64,000 bases of DNA from NCBI GenBank assembly GCA_934271265.1, contig CAKQRE010000003.1, forward strand, positions 1-64,000, written 5' to 3'. Position numbers and translations under genes: made by a program. The stretch comes from an uncultured Clostridia bacterium (GTDB lineage: Bacteria > Bacillota > Clostridia > Christensenellales > Borkfalkiaceae). Positions 43,434 to 51,741 of the stretch are shown here, piece after piece (positions within the stretch are counted from its first letter, which is position 1; each line of letters opens with the position of its first letter). The notes under the pieces were generated by a model. The model was not told the DNA's origin, ran no database searches, and saw only the letters and a list, made by a program, of their open reading frames with translations.

Positions 43434-43786
43434 AGGTACAGTATAGCATGAGCAGTTTAACGGCGTGTAATCCGAAGATAAAGATTTGCCGAAATTTTGA
43501 AAAAATACTACGTCCGTCCGTTCGCCCGGGCGCTACGCTTTCTCCCGAAGCGTCGTGCGATGCGGCTTTCGAATTATTTCGACAATTATTCCGCTATAGC
43601 GACAGTATTTTTCGTGGCGAATTCTTTCTTCTTTCGTCGAAACGTGCTACAATAGAAGGGTAAAATAACGTACGGTGCGAATTTTAAGGAATTGTTGCCC
43701 GGGGCGTCGGAACAGGAATTCCGATAAGTCGGTTTTCTCCCGGGAAACGTCTTTAAACGGCAACCGACGGATTAAGGAGAGGGAAA
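43434..43786. other. PAP2-spo0A intergenic region
   Basis: The 71-codon open frame at 43448 has no ribosome site or recognisable product. CTACAAT at about 43651-43657 is a weak -10 candidate for spo0A without a clear -35. I see no sigma-H consensus and no Spo0A box that I would defend. Confidence 0.45.
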
Positions 43787-44536
43787 ATGAAAAAGAAAAC
43801 AATCGTTATCGCGCAGGAAAACGCAATGCAGGCAAAGCAGATCGCCGAAGTTCTCGGCGATTCGGATCTGTTTGAGGTGGCAGGGATCGCGACGGACGGC
43901 TTGTCCGCCGTGAAGACGACGGAAATCACCGCGGCGGATATCTGTATCCTCGATCTCATTCTGCCGGGGCTCGACGGGCTCGGCGTGATGGATCGACTGC
44001 GGGAAGACGGCGTCGAATCGAAAATCGTCGTGTTCAGTTCGCTCGTGAGAGAAGAGATCGTGGAAACGGCGATCGCGAAAGGGGCTTCTTACTATCTTAC
44101 GAAACCGTGCGAGCCGAAACTCCTCGTAAAGCGGCTTACGGAGATCTTTTCGGAAAAGAAGACGGATGAGCCGAAAAGAGCGGTTCCTTCCGCACTGGAC
44201 GAAAGAATAAGCAAGATCTTTATTTCCGTGGGGATCCCGCCTCATATCAAAGGATACGGATACCTGCGCGAGGGGATCAAAATGGCGGTTGATAACCCTG
44301 ATATCATCAATAACATCACCAAAAAGCTTTACCCCATGATCGGCGAAAAGTATGACACGACGCCGAGCAAGGTGGAACGGGCGATCCGCCACGCGATCGA
44401 AGTTGCCTGGGCGAGGGGAAGGATCGGGAATATCAACGACCTGTTCGGCGTGCAGACCTACCTCACGAGCGAAAAGCCGACCAACGGAGAGTTTATTGCT
44501 CTGATCGCCGATAAGATGCTGCTGGAAGGAGCGTAA
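43787..44536 (+). CDS. spo0A: Sporulation master regulator Spo0A, atypical receiver
   Basis: Spo0A (249 aa) is a response regulator that activates or represses sporulation and stationary-phase genes when phosphorylated. The receiver spans about 1-120, with the acceptor D56 in ICILDLILPGLDG, the conserved Ser in VVFSSLVREE and Lys in YYLTKPCEPK. The Spo0A-specific DNA-binding domain spans about 140-249, with IPPHIKGYGYLREGIKMA and the recognition helix region SKVERAIRHAIEVAWARG. Where normal receivers have two adjacent acidic residues for Mg2+, this one reads IVIAQENAMQ, so only one acid remains. The start follows AAGGAGAGG. No spoIVB is upstream. Confidence 0.92.
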   Translation: MKKKTIVIAQENAMQAKQIAEVLGDSDLFEVAGIATDGLSAVKTTEITAADICILDLILPGLDGLGVMDRLREDGVESKIVVFSSLVREEIVETAIAKGASYYLTKPCEPKLLVKRLTEIFSEKKTDEPKRAVPSALDERISKIFISVGIPPHIKGYGYLREGIKMAVDNPDIINNITKKLYPMIGEKYDTTPSKVERAIRHAIEVAWARGRIGNINDLFGVQTYLTSEKPTNGEFIALIADKMLLEGA

Positions 44537-44600
44537 AAAAGAACCTGCCGAAAAACGCGGCGATAGCGGATATAGGCAGGAAAAAATTCATTTTGTCTGT

Positions 44601-44636
44601 ATGCCTTGCGGAGAAATTCCGCCGGGCATTTTTTAT
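44601..44636 (+). terminator. spo0A terminator
   Basis: ATGCC and GGCAT outer arms with GCGGA and TCCGC inner arms, followed by TTTTTT. Confidence 0.8.
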
Positions 44637-44736
44637 AAAATCGGCGCAGGGGCTGACTGAAATCGTCCTTTTCCCGAGGGACGAAAGGGTAAAATCAAAA
44701 TTTTATTTTAAATTCACAAAAAACAGGTTGAAACAG

Positions 44737-44765
44737 TTTACAAATTCATATAATATGTCTATAAT
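44737..44765 (+). promoter_or_regulatory. Promoter of the zinc-ribbon acidic protein gene
   Basis: TTTACA at 44737-44742 and TATAAT at 44760-44765 with a 17-bp spacer. The leader of about 145 nt before the ATG has no recognised structure. The small open frame at 44593-44877 overlaps this promoter and is not believed. Confidence 0.65.
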
Positions 44766-44916
44766 ATTTCCGCATGAACGGAGTATTTCCGCTTTTTGGC
44801 GGCTGTGCGGTTTTTTCGGCGTAAATCAGGAACGCAAAAGGCTTATCGATCGCATACGGCAAAGGCAGGGAATATAATAGCAATGGACGTACACGGCGTG
44901 TCGTAAGGAGTGAACA

Positions 44917-45450
44917 ATGAAATATGTAAAATGCCCCAGATGCGACCTCAACTACATGAAGGAAGGGGAAGATTATTGCGACGTCTGCAAAGCCGAATTG
45001 AAAATCGGACCGCAGCTTCGCTTTGCCGCACTTGCGGACGATGAGGATAACGAGCAGGTTTTATGCCCGATCTGTAAGCGCAATTACATGGAACCGGGCG
45101 AGGAGATGTGCGAGGAATGTCGCGCCGAGGCAAGCGAGAAGAGCAAACTCGATTCCGTGGCGGAAGTCGATCCCGAAACGGATGAGGAGTGGAGAAATTA
45201 CCTCGACGAAGACGAAAAAGAAGCGATCAGCAACAAAGGTGACGAGGAAGAAATGCTTTCTCTCTCTCAACTTGCCGAACAGGAAGCGAGCGAACTTTTC
45301 GACGACGAAGAAGACGATTATCTTGACGACGAGGAAGAGGAAACGCCAGTCGACGATGACGACGATTTCGATATCCCCGAGATCGACGAGAAGGATTTCG
45401 AGGAAGACGACGAAGAGGAAGACGGCGAAGACGAAGAAGACGATTTCTGA
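44917..45450 (+). CDS. Double zinc-ribbon protein with acidic tail
   Basis: I do not recognise a named family for this 177-aa protein. It has two similar treble-clef/ribbon units: C6-x2-C9...C21-x2-C24 (CPRCDLNYM, YCDVC) and C50-x2-C53...C65-x2-C68 (CPICKRNYM, MCEEC). Each unit shares the pattern CPxC-x2-NYM-x-x-GE, a clear internal duplication. The last ~95 residues are extremely acidic (long D/E runs), reminiscent of the RNA polymerase delta subunit tail. A role in binding nucleic acid, ribosome or polymerase is inference. AAGGAGTG precedes ATG 44917. Confidence 0.8.
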   Translation: MKYVKCPRCDLNYMKEGEDYCDVCKAELKIGPQLRFAALADDEDNEQVLCPICKRNYMEPGEEMCEECRAEASEKSKLDSVAEVDPETDEEWRNYLDEDEKEAISNKGDEEEMLSLSQLAEQEASELFDDEEDDYLDDEEEETPVDDDDDFDIPEIDEKDFEEDDEEEDGEDEEDDF

Positions 45451-45476
45451 TATCTTTCGCGTAGGCTACTTATAAC

Positions 45477-45511
45477 AAAAGCCCGTTTATCGACCGATAG
45501 CGGGCTTTTTG
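45477..45511 (+). terminator. Terminator after the zinc-ribbon gene
   Basis: AAAAGCCCG and CGGGCTTTT arms with a TTTATCGACCGATAG centre. Confidence 0.82.
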
Positions 45512-45600
45512 TATGCAAAAAAGTGCGTAAAGCAGGCGGTTCTCTCAAGAAAACATTCAAATCGGCGTATGTTTTTCCTTTTATTGGAAATAATAGGGGT

Positions 45601-45855
45601 ATGATGAAAGCGGTAAATAACATCGGAAAGATAAAACGGGCGATCGAAACCAACCTTAATTCCGACGTGAACGTAAAGGTGAATCTCGGCAGAAACAAGT
45701 ATGTTTGCTATCGCGGAAAAATAACGAACGTTTATCCTGCGTTATTTACCGTTTCGCCCTACGGCGAATTTCGGGGGAAGACGAGTTTTTCCTATTCGGA
45801 AGTGATGTGCGGAAGCGTTGTGATCCGCCGCTCCGACACTGCGTCCGGGATGTGA
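45601..45855 (+). CDS. veg: Veg family protein
   Basis: Veg is a small conserved Bacillota protein (84 aa here, 86 in Bacillus) linked to biofilm regulation through SinR in Bacillus; its biochemistry is unclear. The match is over the full length: IKRAIETNLNSDVNVKVNLG, the RNKYVCYRGKITNVYPALF core and SFSYSEVMCGSVVIR. The ATG at 45601 or the adjacent one at 45604 fits the family length; AGGGGT lies very close, so the exact start is uncertain. Confidence 0.85.
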   Translation: MMKAVNNIGKIKRAIETNLNSDVNVKVNLGRNKYVCYRGKITNVYPALFTVSPYGEFRGKTSFSYSEVMCGSVVIRRSDTASGM

Positions 45856-45933
45856 TTTCGTCCTTTCGCGACAATCTGAAAACCTTAGTGTAGTACGTAT
45901 TATCAAGGCGCTTTGCCCCGATAAAAAGAAAAC

Positions 45934-45985
45934 AAAAAGACTGCGTATCGGTCCTTTCCGGACGGACGCGCAGTCTTTCGTTTTT
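45934..45985. terminator. Bidirectional terminator
   Basis: AAAGACTGCG and CGCAGTCTTT arms enclose a GGTCC-TTTC-GGAC inner stem. T-rich sequence flanks both sides, so it can serve veg on plus and the DUF1508 protein gene on minus. Confidence 0.8.
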
Positions 45986-46035
45986 CCTTCATCGGTCATG
46001 AAAACAGGCGTGGGGCGATCTGATCTTTTTCGATC

Positions 46036-48633
46036 TTACAAACGGATCGTTACCGCCGTTTCGCTGAATTTCTTTGCGGATTCCAAAGCTTTTTCGCACT
46101 GATACTCCGTGGAATAGCTTTCGCTCGTACCGAGCTGACGATTTCCGGAGGAATAGACGCGGAAACGGAATTTGCCGGCATTGTCACGGGCGATCGTAAC
46201 GTTGCCCGCTTCCATGTTCTTGCGGATCGTCGCGATGCCGTTTTTGATGCCGCTGAGGCTCGTGTATTTCTCCGTCTGCATCATCTTTTCGCCGTTTGCG
46301 GCAAAAAGGGTGGCAACGTAATAAATGTCGTTCTGTTCGAGAACCCATTTGCCGTTGTATAAAGCCTGCTGTTCAAGCTCCTTGTTGCGTTTGTTCTTCA
46401 GCGTTTCGCCTGCCGCAGACGTTTTCTTTTCCGCCTGGGCTGCGGCAAGTTTTGCCGCGGGAAGATCGCTGTATCTGCGTTTCGAAGGATCTTTTACAAC
46501 GATTTTTGTAAGAGGCTTCTGATACTTGTTCTTTTTGTTGATGGGCGTTGCGGGAATGCCGTCCGTGTAGATCGGTTGATACAGCTTGACGGGCTTTTCC
46601 TCTTCCTTGGCGTGAAGGGGAGCTGCTACGGTTGCCGCGATCTCTTCTTCCGCGTTCTCTGCCGTTTCCTCTTCGGTTGCGGCTTTGATCACGGCTTCTT
46701 CCGTCTCGACGGCGTTGTCGATCTCATTTTCCGCATTCTCTACCGTTTCCTCTTCGGTCGCGGCGTCGATCACGGCTTCCTCCGTTTCGACGGCGTTGTC
46801 GATCTCCTCTTCCGCGTTTTCTACCGTTTCCTCTTCGGTTGCGGCGTCGATCACGGCTTCTTCCGTTTCAACGGCGTTGTCGATCTCCTCTTCCGCGTTT
46901 TCGATCGCGTTTTCTTCTTCGCGGATATCTTCTTTATCTTCCTGTTCCTGTATTTCGGAATGTGCGGGGGAGCTCTCTTCTTCGTTTGTCTTTTCAGCCT
47001 CTTCCGCCTTTGTTTCCTCCGGGGCAGGTTCCTCGGCTTGCTCCGCGGTTTCTTCCTTGACGGCTTCGGCAACTTCTTCGGTCTGCTCCGTTTCTTCCGC
47101 AACGGGGGCTTCGTAGCCGTTTTCTTCCGTCTCGCTTTCCGTGGTATTTTCAGCCGTTTCCGCTTCTTCCGCCTTTGTTTCCTCAAGAGCAGGTTCTTCG
47201 GTTTGCTCCGCGGTTTCTTCTTTGACGGCTTCGGCAACATCTTCGGTCTGCTCCGTCTCTTCCGCAACGGGGGCTTCGTAGCCGCCTTCTTCCGCGGTCT
47301 GCTCCGCCTCCTCCGAAACTTCTGCTTCGGTCGGGGCGTTTGTTTCCGTCGTTTCTTCCGCGGCTTCCGTCATATCGGTCTGTTCCGTCTCTTCCGCCGA
47401 GGATTCCGGGGTTTCGGTTTCCGGGGATTCTTCGGTCTGATCCTCTTCGACGGAGATTGTAGTCACTTCCTCGTGCGGAATTTCGTCGGCGTCGCATTCC
47501 GCTTTCGTTTCCTCTGCGGGTTTTGTTGCGCTTTCTGTTTGTTCGGTTTCGGCGGGCGTTACGATATTTTCATCGGCGGCGGGCGTTTCCGTGGCGGTAA
47601 CGACTTCCGTCTCGTCTTCCGCGTCGGCGATGATGGTGTTTACTTTTTCTTCCTCATATTCGAGAAGGAGAAGTTCGTTGCCGGAAGAGATCGCGACGGG
47701 GTGCACGTACTGCGCCTTTCTCGCGCGTTTGCGCTCTTCGTTCTCGCGGCGGCGCTTTTCCTTTTCGGAATCGCGAAGGGTAGCCAGTGCGAGCTCGACT
47801 TCTTTTTCCGTCTGGATCCTGCGCTGTTTTTCTTTCTCGTATGCTTCCTTTGCGAGACGGACTTCTTCCTTTGCCTTACGTTCTTCCTCTTCCTCCGCGG
47901 CTTTCTTGCGACGGTTCTGTTCGAGGGCGTATTTCTGCGCCTCTTTCTTCGTCATCTTTTTCGTCGCGATCGCTTTTTCGGATTCCGATTCTATCTCGTG
48001 TTTTTTGAGTTCGAGCTCGGCTCTCTGCGCTTTCAGGTTGTACAGTCTTACTTCCGTTTCGGTGTCGATCAGCGCGAGATTTTTTTCCAGTATCTCTTTC
48101 CGGTACGCTCTGTCGCGGTTGCGGGCGTCGATAGAATCGGAAAGTTTGCCTTTGTCCGCCTGAACGTCTTCGAGCGTGTCGAGCGTGATCGCGGCTTTCT
48201 TTTTCCTCATCGACTTGAAAGGACCGGTCGTCTGCTTTTTGTAAAGAGAAGAAAGGGCGTTTTCCTTATCGGCGAGATCGCGGAATTTCACTTCGTCGGC
48301 GGCGTTCAGAACGTCTTCGCTGTCGGCGATGATCTTTTCCTGATCGTTCAGCTCTTTCTTTCTTTTCTCGGCGGAACGAACCGTTTCGTCCATCGCGGTT
48401 TCGATCTGTCTGATATCCGAATTTACCTGAGCAAGAAGCTGAGATTGTCTGATCTTCTGCTCTTCCTGTTTCCGGATCTCTTCCTTTCTTGCCGCTCGGT
48501 TCTTTCTGCTTTGTCTGCAACCGAATACGATCGCAAGGACGACGGCAACGATCAGCGCGACGGCGATGACGCCGAAAACGACGAGCTGCGCGGTGGTGAA
48601 AGTGGTTTTTAAATAATCGATAACCTGATTCAT
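46036..48633 (-). CDS. Large membrane-anchored coiled-coil protein with C-terminal DUF1508 domain
   Basis: This 865-aa protein is a bigger relative of the one at 15728. One N-terminal membrane helix (about 15-38, QLVVFGVIAVALIVAVVLAI) is followed by a basic stop-transfer stretch. A long charged coiled coil (about 45-335, rich in KKKAAEEEEERKAKEE-type heptads) comes next, then an acidic, Thr/Glu-rich region (about 345-700) built from near-identical repeats. A Lys-rich segment leads to one DUF1508/YegP domain (about the last 95 residues: NGKWVLEQ, ANGEKMMQTEKYTS, GTSESY). ATG 48633 follows AGAGGTG; the longer frame upstream includes promoter sequence. The cytoplasm is the likely side. The role is unknown; a long membrane tether or scaffold is an inference. 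Confidence 0.82.
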   Translation of the reverse strand: MNQVIDYLKTTFTTAQLVVFGVIAVALIVAVVLAIVFGCRQSRKNRAARKEEIRKQEEQKIRQSQLLAQVNSDIRQIETAMDETVRSAEKRKKELNDQEKIIADSEDVLNAADEVKFRDLADKENALSSLYKKQTTGPFKSMRKKKAAITLDTLEDVQADKGKLSDSIDARNRDRAYRKEILEKNLALIDTETEVRLYNLKAQRAELELKKHEIESESEKAIATKKMTKKEAQKYALEQNRRKKAAEEEEERKAKEEVRLAKEAYEKEKQRRIQTEKEVELALATLRDSEKEKRRRENEERKRARKAQYVHPVAISSGNELLLLEYEEEKVNTIIADAEDETEVVTATETPAADENIVTPAETEQTESATKPAEETKAECDADEIPHEEVTTISVEEDQTEESPETETPESSAEETEQTDMTEAAEETTETNAPTEAEVSEEAEQTAEEGGYEAPVAEETEQTEDVAEAVKEETAEQTEEPALEETKAEEAETAENTTESETEENGYEAPVAEETEQTEEVAEAVKEETAEQAEEPAPEETKAEEAEKTNEEESSPAHSEIQEQEDKEDIREEENAIENAEEEIDNAVETEEAVIDAATEEETVENAEEEIDNAVETEEAVIDAATEEETVENAENEIDNAVETEEAVIKAATEEETAENAEEEIAATVAAPLHAKEEEKPVKLYQPIYTDGIPATPINKKNKYQKPLTKIVVKDPSKRRYSDLPAAKLAAAQAEKKTSAAGETLKNKRNKELEQQALYNGKWVLEQNDIYYVATLFAANGEKMMQTEKYTSLSGIKNGIATIRKNMEAGNVTIARDNAGKFRFRVYSSGNRQLGTSESYSTEYQCEKALESAKKFSETAVTIRL
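46660..46912 (-). repeat. 81-bp in-frame repeats within the DUF1508 gene
   Basis: Three to four copies of a 27-residue unit (NAEEEIDNAVETEEAVIDAA followed by TEEETVE), at exactly 81-bp spacing (CACGGCTTC marks at about 46690, 46771 and 46852). Two longer units of about 55 residues beginning GYEAPVAEETEQTE lie at about 46960-47280. Confidence 0.9.
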
Positions 48634-48682
48634 AAAACACCTCTTGTAAACACGGGACTTCTCAATATATACTCTATAATAT

Positions 48683-48711
48683 ATTTTAAAATAATTTAAT
48701 AAAATAGTCAA
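48683..48711 (-). promoter_or_regulatory. Promoter of the large DUF1508 gene
   Basis: On the minus strand, TTGACT at 48711-48706 and TAAAAT at 48688-48683 with a 17-bp spacer, in a very A/T-rich region. Confidence 0.7.
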
Positions 48712-48884
48712 CTTATATGGCTCAAAATTATTTATTTTTTTTGGCAAATATGGTAAAATAAACGTACGGAAGGCGGTGAATGCCGCAAAATGAAAAACGG
48801 AAAGACAGAATTCGTCCTTTGCGGCGGGGAAGGTCGGTTTTCCGATCCTTATTCTTTTCGTGTTTTCGTCCGTGCGGAGCTGTT

Positions 48885-50135
48885 ATGTCGGAAATATATC
48901 GGGTCGCGATCGTCGGCGGCGGGTTCTCGGGACTGGTCGCGGCGGCGGTCTTGTCTGAAATCTACGGAGGGAAGAACGTTCTTCTTCTCGAAAAAAACGA
49001 ACGGGTCGGGAAAAAGATCCTCGCTACGGGAAACGGGCGGTGCAATCTTACGAACAGGGACCTTTCCCTTTGTCACTATCATTCCGTCGCGGGCGTTACC
49101 GAGGCGTTGAATTTTGAAAAGTACGGCAATGAGTCGATGATCGGCTTTTTTCGCGATCTCGGGATCCTTGTGACCGAGGAGGACGGGAAGTTTTATCCCG
49201 CAAGTTTGCAGGCGGGTTCCGTACTCGACGCGCTTCGTGCGGAATTGTACAGACGGGATACGGAGATAAAAACGGGAACGAAAGTCGTTTCGCTTTTCCC
49301 GGCAAACGGCGGTTTCCGGCTGAAGAGCGAAAACGGAGAAACGTTTGAGGCGGAAACCGTTCTTCTTGCCGTCGGCGGAAAAGCGGGGCCCTCTTACGGA
49401 ACGGACGGAACGGCTTACGATCTCGCCGCGAAATTCGGGCACGGGGTGACCTCTCTTTCTCCCGCGATCGTGCAACTGAAAACGGAAAGCCGTTTCTGTA
49501 AGGGGTTAAAAGGCATCCGACAGAAAGGGCTTGTCTCGGCAACAGACGGGGAGAAAAAACTTGCGGGGCTGTACGGAGATCTTCTCTTTACCGATTACGG
49601 CGTGAGCGGCAACACGGTTTTTTATCTGTCGTCTTATCTGATCGACGCGAAAAAACCCTGCCTCGAAGTCGATTATCTGCCGGAACTCTCCGAAGCTGAG
49701 ATCGCGGCGTTTTTAAAAGAGAAAAAGGAGAGATTTCCCGAAACGAAAAACGAAGAGCTTCTGTGCGGGGTGGTAAACAAGCAGATCGCCCGGATGCTCG
49801 CGGTGAATTTCCTCTCCCCGAAAGACGCCGGCAGACCTTTCGCCCCGCTTGCGGGAGCGGTAAAAAAATGCAGGATCCCCGTTGTCGGAACGACCGGGTT
49901 CGATCAGGCGCAGGTGACCCGGGGCGGTATTCCGTTTGCCGAGGTGAATGCGGAAACGCTGGAAAGCAAAAAGAAGAAAGGACTTTATTTTTCGGGCGAA
50001 GTGCTCGACGCGGACGGCGATTGCGGCGGCTATAACCTGCAATGGGCTTATACGTCCGCAAGGATCGCTGCGGACGGCATTGCGCGGGCAGTTGCGGGCG
50101 GTCGGCGCGAAAGAAAGCGGAGCGTGGAGAAATGA
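48885..50135 (+). CDS. FAD-dependent oxidoreductase (HI0933/BaiN-like)
   Basis: This 416-aa flavoprotein has an N-terminal FAD-binding Rossmann fold with VGGGFSGLVAAAVL (GGGFSG at 11-16) and the family signatures ERVGKKILATGNGRCNLTN, VLLAVGGKAGPSYGTDG, FTDYGVSG, QVTRGGIPFAEVN and the C-terminal GEVLDADGDCGGYNLQWAY. These define the HI0933/BaiN family, which includes bile-acid 3-dehydro reductases but is mostly uncharacterised. The frame is open upstream, but ATG 48885 has GGAG at good spacing and starts the fold. Its stop overlaps the next FAD gene by four bases. Confidence 0.9.
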   Translation: MSEIYRVAIVGGGFSGLVAAAVLSEIYGGKNVLLLEKNERVGKKILATGNGRCNLTNRDLSLCHYHSVAGVTEALNFEKYGNESMIGFFRDLGILVTEEDGKFYPASLQAGSVLDALRAELYRRDTEIKTGTKVVSLFPANGGFRLKSENGETFEAETVLLAVGGKAGPSYGTDGTAYDLAAKFGHGVTSLSPAIVQLKTESRFCKGLKGIRQKGLVSATDGEKKLAGLYGDLLFTDYGVSGNTVFYLSSYLIDAKKPCLEVDYLPELSEAEIAAFLKEKKERFPETKNEELLCGVVNKQIARMLAVNFLSPKDAGRPFAPLAGAVKKCRIPVVGTTGFDQAQVTRGGIPFAEVNAETLESKKKKGLYFSGEVLDADGDCGGYNLQWAYTSARIAADGIARAVAGGRRERKRSVEK

Positions 50136-51718
50136 AAGAGATCAGGATAGACGGCATCCGTCTTCCCGTCGGCGCGGACGACCGGGAAGCGATCGCGATC
50201 GCCGCGAAAAAAGCAAGGATCCGCGGCAAAGAGACGGATGGTTTACGGATCGTAAAAAAATCGATCGACGCCCGCGATAAGTCGGACGTGCGCTACGTTT
50301 ATGCCGTGTCAAATATTGCGGGCGTGCCGGAAGTCAGGCTTCCTTCCCCCGGGGAGAAAAGGAAAGTCGCGATCGCCGGGTTCGGACCTGCCGGGATCTT
50401 CTGCGCGCTGTTACTTGCGCGCGCGGGGTTTTCCGTTACGGTATTTGAACGGGGAAAACGGGTTGAGGATAGAAAAAAGTCCGTCGATAAGTTCATAAAC
50501 GAGCGATTATTGGATCCGGAAAGCAACGTGCAGTTCGGAGAGGGCGGCGCGGGGACGTTTTCGGACGGGAAGTTGAATACGGGCGTTTCCGGTCCGCTGA
50601 TACGGTTCGTGCTGAACGAATTCGTCCTTCACGGCGCGCCGGAAGACATTTTATATCTGGCAAAACCCCACGTCGGGAGCGATCGGCTTCCCGCCGTGGT
50701 GAAAAATCTCAGGGAAGAGATCTTGCGGCTCGGCGGGGAGATCCGCTTCGGCGAGAAGGTGGAAGACGTTCGCATTACAAACGGGCGGGTAACGGCGGTG
50801 GTCGCCGGTAAAACGGAATACCCGTGCGACGCTTTCGTTCTTGCCGTGGGGCACAGCGCGAGAGATACGTTCGCGTTGCTGAAGGAAAAAGGAGTTGCCA
50901 TGGAGAGAAAGGCTTTTGCCATGGGTTTCCGCATCGAACACCCGCAGCGTGAAATTTCCGTTTCGCAGTACGGCGGGAAATTCGCCCCCCTTCTGCCGCC
51001 CGCCGATTACAGGCTTGCCACGCATAAAGCGGAGCGGGGCGTGTTTACCTTCTGTATGTGTCCGGGCGGCTACGTGATGCCTGCCGCGTCGGAAGAGGGA
51101 ATGGTCGCGACGAACGGCATGAGCAATTATCTGAGAGACAGAGAGAATGCGAACAGCGCCCTTCTGTGCGAGATCCTGCCGGAAGATTTCTGCGAAGGAG
51201 TTCTCGGCGGAGTGGAGTTGCAGCGGAAACTCGAACGGGCGGCGTTCTGCCTCGGCGGGGGAGATTATTCGGCGCCCGCCCAGCGGGTCGGAGATTATCT
51301 CGCTTCCCGCAAGACAAAGTGTTTCGGCAGGGTGAAGCCTACCTATCCGCTCGGCGTGACGGGATGCGATCTTTCGTCTTTGTTTCCGAAAGCGATCGAC
51401 GACTGTCTGAAAACAGGTATCTCCGATCTCGGGAAAAAACTTCTCGGGTTCGACGATGCGGACGCCGTTCTGACCGGGGTGGAAAGCAGATCTTCTTCCC
51501 CCGTGCGCATTTTGCGGAACGAGCGGGGAGAAAGCGTGAACACGGAGGGGCTTTATCCTTGCGGGGAAGGATGCGGCTACGCGGGCGGGATCATGAGCGC
51601 GGCGGTGGACGGGATCCGTATCGCGACGGCGGTTGCGGAGAACCTCGGCGGAAAGAGCGCGGAAAATTCCCGCGGGAATGGCGCCGTTTCCGGTCAGCCC
51701 GCGCGGGAGAAGGAATAA
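50132..51718 (+). CDS. FAD-dependent dehydrogenase, COG2509 type
   Basis: This 528-aa flavoprotein begins with a ~75-residue N-terminal domain (KARIRGKETDGLRIVKKSIDAR) and then the FAD loop IAGFGPAGIFCALLLARAG (GFGPAG at 83-88). Other family features are NVQFGEGGAGTFSDGKLNTG, AFAMGFRIEHPQ, FCMCPGGYVMPAASE, RVKPTYPLGVT and SSSPVRILRN, then the C-terminal GLYPCGEGCGYAGGIMSAAVDG. The electron acceptor and substrate are unknown. It is translationally coupled to the upstream FAD gene. A 19-bp tandem duplication covers its stop codon and the following gene's ribosome site. Confidence 0.88.
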   Translation: MKEIRIDGIRLPVGADDREAIAIAAKKARIRGKETDGLRIVKKSIDARDKSDVRYVYAVSNIAGVPEVRLPSPGEKRKVAIAGFGPAGIFCALLLARAGFSVTVFERGKRVEDRKKSVDKFINERLLDPESNVQFGEGGAGTFSDGKLNTGVSGPLIRFVLNEFVLHGAPEDILYLAKPHVGSDRLPAVVKNLREEILRLGGEIRFGEKVEDVRITNGRVTAVVAGKTEYPCDAFVLAVGHSARDTFALLKEKGVAMERKAFAMGFRIEHPQREISVSQYGGKFAPLLPPADYRLATHKAERGVFTFCMCPGGYVMPAASEEGMVATNGMSNYLRDRENANSALLCEILPEDFCEGVLGGVELQRKLERAAFCLGGGDYSAPAQRVGDYLASRKTKCFGRVKPTYPLGVTGCDLSSLFPKAIDDCLKTGISDLGKKLLGFDDADAVLTGVESRSSSPVRILRNERGESVNTEGLYPCGEGCGYAGGIMSAAVDGIRIATAVAENLGGKSAENSRGNGAVSGQPAREKE

Positions 51719-51740
51719 AAGGCGGGAGAAGGAATAAAAG
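51703..51740 (+). repeat. Perfect 19-bp tandem duplication
   Basis: GCGGGAGAAGGAATAAAAG occurs at 51703-51721 and 51722-51740. The first copy includes the TAA stop of the COG2509 gene; the second supplies the GGAGAAGGA ribosome site of the ATP-grasp gene. Confidence 0.95.
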
Positions 51741-51741
51741 T

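Noticed and set aside
43448..43663. 71-codon frame upstream of spo0A
   Set aside because: No ribosome site and no recognisable product; composition like intergenic DNA.
44593..44877. 94-codon frame after spo0A
   Set aside because: It runs through a terminator and a promoter.
46576..48612. 678-codon plus-strand frame
   Set aside because: Antisense to the repeat-rich DUF1508 gene; low-complexity Phe/Arg-rich translation.
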